Part shown: piece after piece, positions 56,601-64,000 of the stretch
Layout of the letters: each line of letters begins with the position of its first letter
How positions within the stretch are numbered: position 1 is the first letter of the stretch
Source: Mastigamoeba balamuthi
Taxonomy: Eukaryota > Evosea > Mastigamoebida > Mastigamoebidae
Assembly: GCA_902651635.1 (NCBI GenBank)
Contig: CACRSC010000011.1
Coordinates: forward strand, 844,098 to 908,097
Length of the DNA: 64,000 nucleotides
Direction of reading: 5' to 3'
Translations under genes and position numbers: made by a program
Notes under the pieces: generated by a model
Databases searched by the model: none
Seen by the model: the letters and a program-made list of their open reading frames with translations, nothing else
What the model was told of the DNA's origin: nothing

Positions 56601-59282
56601 GAGGTGTGCAAGAGAGACGGCCCGCTCGCGGTCCTGCGGAGGCTCGTGGACAGTTGCGCAGACCCGAGCGTTGTAGACGCCTCCTCCGGGGTGACCGCGC
56701 TGCACTGTGCCCGCACGGCGGCAGCAGTGCACGTCCTCCTCTCGGCCGGGGTGAGCCCGGTCGTGCAGTCGGGCGACCGCCACCTGACGCCGATCGAGAC
56801 CGACAGCGCCGACGTCGCGCTCACACTGTGGTGCCGCCACAGCAGCGCGCGCACCACCAAGCCGCGCGTGGGCAAGGACATCGTGCGGTGGGCGCTGCAG
56901 TGCCGGACCGCGGACGCGAGCTTCGCGGCCAAGGACCTCTTCCTCGCCGACTGCCGCTATCACGCGGTGCACGTCGCGGCGGCGTCGGGGACGCTGGCCG
57001 CCGTGCAGAGGATCGTGGAGCTGGACCCGTACGCGTTCTTCGCCGTGGACCCCCTGGGCAACACGCCTCTGCACTGGTCGTTGATCAACCACAACTCCGA
57101 GGCGCCCGCGATCCGCGCGTTCCTGCTGGAGAGCGGCAAGTACACGGTCGACGAGCTCGCGACGTCGTGCAACAGCGAGGGGGCCACGCCGCTGCGCCTG
57201 GCCCTGGACCAGGGCGACACACAGGCCATCAAGTACATGATGGACAAGGGCCTCAAGTTCCGGCAGATCGCGGCTGTCGGGTTCCCGGCGGGCAAGGAGA
57301 GCCAGTGCGACAAGATAACCCGTTTCGCTCTGGCGTCGCTCAGGGACCTCCTCAAAGGCGCCAAGTTCACCGACCCGGACTTCCCCCCAGCCCCGCAGTC
57401 CCTCTGGAAGGACCCTTCGAAGACCCCGGACAAGTCCGTCGCGAAACCGTCGCAGTGGAACCGCATCACCGAGCTGCAGGGGTCGAAGAAGCTGTTCGGC
57501 TCCGAGGAGCTCGACCCGGCAGATATCGACCAGGGAGGGCTCGACACGTGCTATCTGCTCAGCGCGCTGGCGTCGGTGGTCTCTGCGGACCGCGGGTCCG
57601 TTGTCCGCAGCATGTTCATCTCCAGCAACGCGGACATTGAGTCGCACGGCTTCGTGGCCGTGCGGATGTACAACGCGCAAGGACGAGTGATACCGGTGCT
57701 CATCGACGACTGGATCCCGTGCTCGGACCACAAGCGCGGAGCCGACACGGCGTCGTTCATGCAGCCCGTGTTCGCCCACACGAGGGACAGGAAGTCGTGG
57801 TACGTCGCGCTGATCGAGAAGGCCTACGCGAAGCTGTGGTTCTCGTCCTACGAGGCGGCGCAGGGTGGGGCGACTCACAAGGCGGTCGCTGCTCTTGTGG
57901 GCGGCTCTCTGTCGTCGATGGACCTGTGCTCACCGGAGATGATGCTGGAGAGGTCGCACGGCAACCTGTGGTCTTCGCTCAGCAGCCACTTCGACGACCC
58001 CACGCAGTTTTGCTTCGTCTCGTGCAGCATCAGCCGCACAGACCTTGGCAGAGACCAACTCAAAGGCCTGCGCGTAGGCCACAGCTACGCCGTGCTGCGC
58101 CTCCACACACTGAGCAACAGGTTCCACCTGGTCCAGCTCCACAACCCGTACTCCGAGGACGAGTGGAGCGGCGACTGGTGCTCCTCGAGCCCTCGGTGGA
58201 CCCCAGCCCTGAAGAAGCAGGTGGGCGCGGACGTGGACAGCGGCGGAAGCGTCTTCATGGAGTTCGAGGGAAGGTCAGGCTTCCTGGACCTCTTCTCACG
58301 CCTCGAGCTGTGCACCATACAGAGGACCCTGGGCAACTGCAAAACGCAGAGATTGTGGACGGGTCGCGTGCAGGGAAGCGAGTTCGGGCTTGCAGTTCAC
58401 GTGAAGAGCGCGTGCACTGTAGTCATCAATGTGGATCAGAACACAGACGACGCCACCCAGGTCCACCCGGACGAGCTCACCATCATCGCAGGGGTGCTCC
58501 CCTTCGACAAGTTCGAGGCCCCTCGCACCGCCGACGCGCACAAAGAAACGGAGGAGTCGATACGCAGGAACTCCAGAGCTGTGGACAGAGACGAGCCCGA
58601 GTCTGCGAACTACGTTACGATTCGGGAGACGAGCGCCCTTGACACGGTTGTCCGGTGGCTCACCGTCTTCCGCAAAGTGGGACCCGTGGCCGATCGCGAT
58701 GCCTCGCTGGCCGTCTGCATGCAACAGGGACATCTCAAGTACTCCAACAGTACGCTGTTCTTCTTCATCCTTCGGCGCAAGTCCGGGACCGGCCCTCTGT
58801 CGCCAGCGACTGCGGCCGTGACGACGGACCAGCTCTCCGATTCCAGCAAGCTCCCCGTGCTTCCCGTCAGGTTCAGTCCAGGCCGGCTGGTGGACGTGGA
58901 CGAGCACAGAGTAACGTGCGAGGTCAAGTCCGCTCCTGCCCGCGGCCGCCACAGCCAGGAGAGGGAGATCGCCGAGCTCCGCCACAGAGAGCAGATGCTC
59001 CTCGAAGAGCTGTCGGAGCTGCGAGGGGGCTCTGTCTACGCCGACGCCGCAGAGCACTTTGTTCCCACGAGGATGACCACGTCGATGGGTGCGCCTGTCC
59101 AGCGAGAGAACGCCGCAGAGCTGCCGTGTATTGGGACAGCGTCTTCACTGCGGTTTGCTGCGCTTCCTGGCGGCAGACGGCCAATACCAACTCGATGCGA
59201 TACAGCAGTAGTGCATCCAAAGCGGCCACTTATGCACTCCACCGCGCAGACCCTGGCCGTGGGCCGAAAGCCTGGAGACTAG
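53635..59282 (+). CDS. Giant ankyrin-repeat calpain-type cysteine protease
   Basis: A short first exon beginning MSSDSESDSEYEDSDE is followed by one huge exon (about 53922-59282), giving over 1840 residues. The precise first splice (my guess 53852 to 53922) is uncertain. Ankyrin-type repeats fill the first 1150 residues (GQSPLAIAAA, VKLLLDKGANPN, AVHVAAASGTLAAV, NTPLHWSL). A calpain core follows, with the catalytic Cys in DQGGLDTCYLLSAL (codon 57549), His in GLRVGHSYAVL (58080) and Asn in LHNPYSEDEW (58143). All three catalytic residues are present. A beta-sandwich C2-like region and a C-terminal coiled coil (REIAELRHREQMLLEEL) complete it. No EF-hand domain is present, so it is an atypical calpain. 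Ankyrin repeats probably select substrates. Confidence 0.85.
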
Positions 59283-59379
59283 CCTGACTAGTCTTTTACT
59301 TTTCACTGTATTTATCTTTGTGCTTTGTGCTCGAGGCCGAGAGCTGAACAACAAAGGTCTCTGGCTTGTTTTTTGTTGT

Positions 59380-60057
59380 CTACTGGATGGGGTCGCCTCT
59401 GCTCATGAATCGAGCACCAAAGAACAGCGAGAAAAACGACTCGCACGAGCCTCGAGGAGTCTGGCTGAGAGTGTGGAAGGCGCCCTGTGGCCTGCTGACC
59501 GTGCAGATCACGTACTCCTCCTCACCCGTCAGGAACTCCGGGTTGGTCTCGTGGCACATGACCACGTCCCTGCAGTCGATGATCTCCCTGAGGATGCTGC
59601 TCCCGAACCCCCTGGCCGTGCACACCGAGCTCGAGTACGACTGCATGGGCGCCCCGCTCAGCAGCCTGCTTTTCTTCAGCCTGAGCCCACGGTACAGCAC
59701 CATCGACGCCCTCTCCCTGGACTGAACAAGAAGGGCATTTGCATAATCAGAATTGAGAATCATTGCAATTGATTATGCTCGCACTCGCAGCCAGACGGTG
59801 TTGATGGCGTTCTCGACCAGGAGGCACACCGAGAGGGGCCCGACGTCCCCCAGTTGCGGCCCAAAGGCTGCCAGAGCGGCACGCTGAATGTCGTCAACGC
59901 GCCTGCCGTTGGAGATGACCCAGCCACGAATCGTCCGGTGGAACTCGACAAAGTCGCGGTCAGAGACCCCCGCGGTGTTGAATTCGCTCAGTGCGCAACA
60001 GTACCCGTCCGTACAAAATAGTTGACACGTTGACGATTCGATAGCAATCCGTCGCAT
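59380..60057 (-). CDS. Probable ADP-ribosyltransferase-fold protein (R-S-E type)
   Basis: Two exons (60057-59785, 59721-59380) join through donor GTGCGA to 204 residues. The second half carries the order of motifs seen in arginine-type mono-ADP-ribosyltransferases. First is an Arg in VLYRGL (residue about 102), then a Ser-rich S-x-S stretch with downstream A-x-x-F-like context (MQSYSSSVCTARGF). Last is an ExE-like GEEEYVI near the end (residues about 158-160). The first half is an alpha-helical region (FVEFHRTIRGWV... NAINTVWLR), a common feature before this fold. There is no signal peptide, so it probably acts inside the cell, modifying host proteins. The assignment is by motif order only. 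It overlaps no other gene and is convergent with the calpain gene. Confidence 0.55.
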
Positions 60058-61101
60058 TGTGGTGGTCGGTTCCCCACGGAATGTGGAACTGGAGTGTAGG
60101 ATGAACAAGCGTCCATGGATCACGAATGGGATGTGGCTTTTTTGTGCACCTTGGTGTTAAAGCAGACCCACGTCCCTACAGTCCCTGCAGTTCCCAGCTG
60201 CTGGTCACCACTGGTCACTGCTCTGGCTCTGCTGCTCTGCTGCTGGCTCAGTTTCAGGACTGCCAGCTCCCGGCCGTCCCTTGGTGCATTCCACATTTCA
60301 GTAGTTTGCTTTGTTTCCCTTAGTTGATTCATTGCTATGTTATGTTCTTCGTATTTGCTACTGTTTGCTGTATGTTGTGGACCCGCTAAGTATGGACTTG
60401 TTTATTTCCTTATGATTCTATTTATTGATCTTTTTATGTTTTTCTGAATTCTTGCTCGATTTGTGTTAGTCAGCACCTAAGCAACGATAGTGAAAAACTG
60501 TAGTGATAGTGGCGCACTTCACAAGGCAGCACTCTCGTGGCTATCACTTTATAGTGACGCCAGAGATATCCGCTACAATCTGGATATTTCTGAGCTTCTG
60601 CTTGTATCACTGGAGCAGTTCTCACCCAAAGCCGATGGTGGACTCTTCACTTCGCTCAAAGCAAAGGCCCACCTTATTGTTGTTAATTGGGATGTCTTTC
60701 TCAGTCGCCAATGCTCTTAAAGACTGGAACAACCTACAATAAATTCACATTTCCCAATTTCACTATTGAATAGTATCTTTTGCAATATATTTCTAGATCT
60801 ACTGACTATCTAGTGATAGTTATCGATAGCCAGCTATCGTTGACAACACTACTGTGGGCCATAGGCTCACAGAGGAGAGACAAGAGCAATTCTTCAAGTC
60901 TGTGATGAGCCGGAAAATCTCGGCGCAGATTTCCGTGACGGCAGCTGCTGATGCGGTTGCCTCTCTTTTGAAGAGAACAGCCCCAACAGCGCACGGCGGC
61001 TCTCCCTCCTTCCCTGTCCCCGCCTCGTTTTTGTTTTTCAAAAGCAAAAACTTGGTTCAATAAGGAGACAGCTCGGTTTCACACCGAACGACACAGCAAA
61101 T

Positions 61102-61450
61102 CTACTGATTTGAGAGGGAGCCAGATACAGTCCTACCCAGCCCCCGCGACCACCCGTCCCAGCAGCCCCAGCAGCCCCAGCAGCACACCAGCCCCAACAC
61201 GTCACCCTCCCTGGGCCCCAGCATCGTCGGGGGATCTGCAGAGTCCTCTTCGCGCTCCTCTGCGCTCTCTCCATCGTCGTCATCGGCATGGCCACAGTCG
61301 TCGCCCCAGTCGTCATTGGACATGGTCATCGTGTCGACGCCGGCGGGGCAGGTCGTCGTGCCGTGTGGGCCGTCGTGGCAGATGTGGGCCTCCTGCACTG
61401 TATGCTCAATGAGAGCGCTGCCCCTATGTTGTTCCCAGCGAGGAGCGAGG
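61102..61450. other. GC-rich coding-like island, strand unresolved
   Basis: This island has the composition of a coding exon but two competing readings. On the plus strand it encodes a Ser-rich stretch (SAESSSRSSALSPSSSSA). On the minus strand it encodes an acidic N-terminus starting MTMSNDDWGDDCGHADDDD. Neither continues into a recognisable domain, though AG and GT sites are available. It may be the first exon of a gene disrupted by the surrounding AT-rich DNA, or a real gene of unknown family. Confidence 0.3.
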
Positions 61451-62957
61451 ACGAGGCCCGCGCTGTCGCCCCGCAGTGCTCCAGGGCCCTGGCACACCCG
61501 TACGTGCCCCCGAGGGGGAGGGGGAGGGGCAGGGGGGGGGCAGGGAGGGGCTCTGTGGGTGGAATACACATGAGGAGACGTTTTCGGCTGCCAAGGGGCA
61601 TTTCCGGGCATTGCTGGTGTCGTCAGGGGTCAAAGCGATTGACTTCCATCCTTTATTCGATCTCTTCCTGTTTTCTTGTGTGCAGGAACTACTGCCTTAC
61701 GGTCTGCCACTCATTGTGCCGCTTCTTTCACTTCCTGAGCAATCCTGAACAATACATTACCAGTACTTAATTTGTGCAACAGTGGGTATTTATTCTATGG
61801 GTGAGAGAAGTTGTTTATGAGCCATAAATGAAAGGACTGTGATGGTGCGGAGTTCTGTGTTTCTGAGCACTGCAGGAGCAATGCCATTTACTGGGCAGGA
61901 TGCCAATATTTCCCCATGTGCAATGGCAGAGGTCATCAGTGATGGTGGTGCATTGCTGTTGTTACAGATAAATCCTGATGGATCCCTATCAACTTCAGGA
62001 TTCCTTCCTATCAATTGACTCTATATCTGTGGCATACATGGGCAATGCCCCGGCCATGCTCATTAAGATTGTGTTCGACCATGTACCCACATTCATGCAG
62101 CACAGGGAACTTGGCATTCTCTATTTAATAGCATCCCTGATGACTTTCTGTGCATTGTCTTGGGCAACCTTGGTGATGGTAAAGAAGCATGCTATTGTAT
62201 AACTGAACATGCACTTCTTCTCAATCTGCACCCAAAGCTATTCATTGTACATAAGGTGAGCAGTAATAAAGAGAGAACACAATTCTGCACAGCACCTCAG
62301 ATGCAGCTTTCCTTGAGGCCACTTGGTCTGGCAGCAAGGATGTCAAGATCATCTTCATGCAACAGAATGAGCTTACTACTCAGTGCTTGATCACTGATCT
62401 CGTCCTCTGGTGCCTGCTGAATGTCTCTGAGAAGCAGCTAAGGCAAAGTAAGCTGTGTTATGATTAGTAAGGCCAAAGCTGAATTCACCAGAAGAAGAGA
62501 GATGTGGCAACCCAGGTGGTTGCCTTTGGGGACTTGCTTCAGAGACTCATTGAGAACAACAACACGTGGCCTAAGAAGAATGCCAACACTGAGAAGGCCT
62601 GTGAGGACTTCTCAGCATCAGCATCCTACAAGCATGGCAGAAAGACCTCATACTACTTCTGGGTATTGGCATCCTTCCTTGTGAGAATGGCAGTGAAGAC
62701 CTGTCAGGACTTTTTTGTAATCTCCTTCATCTTATCCATGAAGTCCTTCTTCTTCTTCTGAGCTTCTGTATCCTTTCTTATGAGAATAGCAGTGAACTGC
62801 AGTACTTGTCTGAGCTCATTCTCCAAAAGACGTTTGACAGTGACAAGTGTGGTACTACTCTTTTATCCCCAACAAAATCTTCATCTTCATGCTGTTAACT
62901 GTTTGATTTTTATCTGCCAGTGAGCAAGCTCTGTGCAAAACATGATGGTTAGGTGGT

Positions 62958-62973
62958 GATGGGCAGGAATTCC
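62958..62973. repeat. 16-bp direct repeat, copy 1
   Basis: GATGGGCAGGAATTCC occurs here and again at 63621-63636, 663 bp apart in the same orientation. Flanks differ. A second shared word, GTATGTTGTGGACCC, occurs at 60370-60384 and 63603-63617 and directly adjoins the second copy. Confidence 0.6.
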
Positions 62974-63097
62974 CATCAAAGGGGTTAAAATCGTAACAAT
63001 TGATGAATAGCACATACTCTTAATATCAGAAGCTCTTGTATGCATTTGAAGCACGATTTCACAGAATTTTTTCAAATCAAGTGATTTGTGATAAAGG

Positions 63098-63207
63098 CAA
63101 TATGTGCCGGCATATGTGCTGGGCTATGTGCCAGTGGCACAGCTCAGCCATTGACTATGCTGGTGGCACAGTGTATGTGCTGGCATATATGCCAGCCTAT
63201 GAGTTGG
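63098..63207. repeat. Imperfect TATGTGCTGGCATATGTGCC repeat block
   Basis: A 110-bp block is built from variants of TATGTGC(C/T)GG and GTGGCACAG, in both direct and inverted arrangement. Parts could fold into hairpins through GGCATATATGCC-type palindromes. No coding frame crosses it. Confidence 0.55.
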
Positions 63208-63499
63208 AATGAAGAGTTTCTGTAGTTTTGTGGTCAATGATAATCAATAAGACATTCAAAGTAGACACAGTGACTTTCAATTGTAATGACCAACTGGTTT
63301 CATTACTTTAGTCACACTCAGGGTCAGATTCATTGGAGGAGAGGGCATCATTATTATCACTGCACTCAGCAGAATCCATGATGCAGTCCTTTTGGATCAG
63401 CCATAACATCGTTCAGGTCATTGAAGGATGCATCTGGGTTGATGAATTCCTCTTTGAACATCTCGAGGTCCATCTGCAGAGGACTGGTCAGGAGTACAT

Positions 63500-63610
63500 G
63501 CTGCTACACAGACCTCTGCTACACACTGTAGCTGAAGCAGAAATGTGTAGCAGCATGTAGCAGAAGGTGTGTTATGGAATGTAGCAGAGCATGTGTGTAG
63601 CAGTATGTTG
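63500..63610. repeat. Short TGTAGCAG / CTGCTACA repeat cluster
   Basis: Within about 110 bp the octamer-like unit TGTAGCAG recurs several times, with inverted copies (CTGCTACA) just upstream. It is irregularly spaced, so not a satellite or CRISPR array. It may be the end of a mobile element or slippage-derived low-complexity DNA. Confidence 0.6.
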
Positions 63611-63620
63611 TGGACCCACT

Positions 63621-63636
63621 GATGGGCAGGAATTCC
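63621..63636. repeat. 16-bp direct repeat, copy 2
   Basis: This is the second copy of GATGGGCAGGAATTCC, immediately after the 15-bp word GTATGTTGTGGACCC that also occurs at 60370. The combination suggests a dispersed repeat family with several fragments in this flank. Confidence 0.6.
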
Positions 63637-64000
63637 TGGCGGACCTTTTCACAGCAGTCATCACTGCAGTGAGCATAAGGACTGGCCCAATTCGTTCGAA
63701 GAGTGATGGTCTCGAGTATAGCAGCCCTGTGAGTCAGATGCAAGCCACCAGCAATCCATAAACTGAGAAACTGGGCAGTCATAACCTTACTGGTGGTGAC
63801 GAGTGGCGTAGAACAGCTGTGGACAGAGCTGCAGGAGCCCTATGAACTCCAGAGACCTCCCAGCACGTACTGTGGCCCTCATGTAGCAGTAGGGCAGCCC
63901 GTAGTGCAGGCAGAAGCACAGAAGACTTCAGGGACGAGAGGGAATGTCCTGATACTGGGCAAGACAGTTGATCGACATCAGAACCGTGGGGTCATAGCTC

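Larger units (their letters stand above)
60124..64000. other. Gene-poor, AT-richer right flank with repeats and decayed coding-like tracts
   Basis: After the ART-like gene the GC content falls and no intact gene is supported. Within it are a GC-rich island at about 60850-61570 with ambiguous coding-like frames on both strands, and stretches at 61980-62460 and 62470-62760 that read as broken coding sequence. Dispersed short direct repeats and low-complexity TGTAGCAG arrays near 63500-63610 are also present. The right edge (about 63790-64000, minus strand) has frames that could be the end of a gene extending beyond the window. The region resembles a repeat or transposon graveyard. Confidence 0.5.

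Noticed and set aside
55056-57878. 940-residue minus-strand open frame
   Set aside because: It is antisense to the ankyrin-calpain gene, a consequence of high GC at third codon positions. The plus strand has repeats and a full catalytic triad.
59380-60057. Calling the ART-like gene a secreted toxin
   Set aside because: It has no signal peptide and no delivery domain; the fold is also common in intracellular regulatory enzymes.

Overview
This is a GC-rich, gene-dense nuclear eukaryotic window. Nearly every gene is cut by short spliceosomal introns (mostly about 45-150 nt, AG acceptors usually CAG, CTAAC/CTGAC-like branch sites visible in several), and genes sit on both strands with gaps of roughly 100-700 bp. 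The repertoire is that of a free-living unicellular eukaryote. A CH-RhoGEF-PH-ArfGAP-PH protein, an IRE/RIM15-type AGC kinase and a chimeric solute-binding/kinase/cyclase/kinase receptor point to an amoebozoan. That placement is inference, not proof. I reconstructed about 100 introns by hand; in all but a few genes the exon phases sum exactly to an open frame.

Left third (0.6-24.6 kb): BORCS8 (-); a Cys-rich type I membrane protein (+); LIS1 (+); an unknown two-exon gene (+); a B-box/NHL TRIM-like protein (-); translation factor DENR (-); a DHHC palmitoyltransferase (+); a secreted, probably GPI-anchored esterase (-); an integrin-alpha-like FG-GAP membrane protein (-); the large CH-DH-PH-PH-ArfGAP-PH protein (-); and MAD2 (-).

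Middle (24.7-44.4 kb): a UBE2G-type E2 (-); the mRNA-export helicase DBP5/DDX19 (+); YIPF5/YIP1 (+); a CorA-like transporter with a changed signature motif (-); an IRE/MAST-type AGC kinase (+); a 17-exon receptor with a periplasmic-type binding domain, a TM, two TKL kinases and a class III cyclase (+); and a fused homoserine kinase-threonine synthase (-).

Right third (44.6-64 kb): folliculin-interacting protein FNIP (+); a LIM plus EF-hand protein (-); a long Pro/Ala-rich protein of unknown function (+); tRNA-Gly(CCC) (+); a polytopic membrane protein fused to a degenerate Rab-like domain (+); a giant ankyrin-calpain protein (+); and a small probable ADP-ribosyltransferase (-). From about 60.1 kb to the right edge the sequence becomes AT-richer, repeat-bearing and nearly gene-free.

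Shared functions: FNIP, BORCS8, YIPF5 and the DHHC enzyme serve endolysosome/Golgi signalling. MAD2, UBE2G and LIS1 serve cell division, protein turnover and dynein. The receptor, the RhoGEF/ArfGAP protein and the FG-GAP and Cys-rich surface proteins suggest a sensing and motile amoeboid cell. The most unusual observations are the ThrB-ThrC fusion, the membrane-GTPase fusion, the receptor architecture, and a skewed 5' splice-site consensus (GYRCG) that includes eight GC-AG introns.
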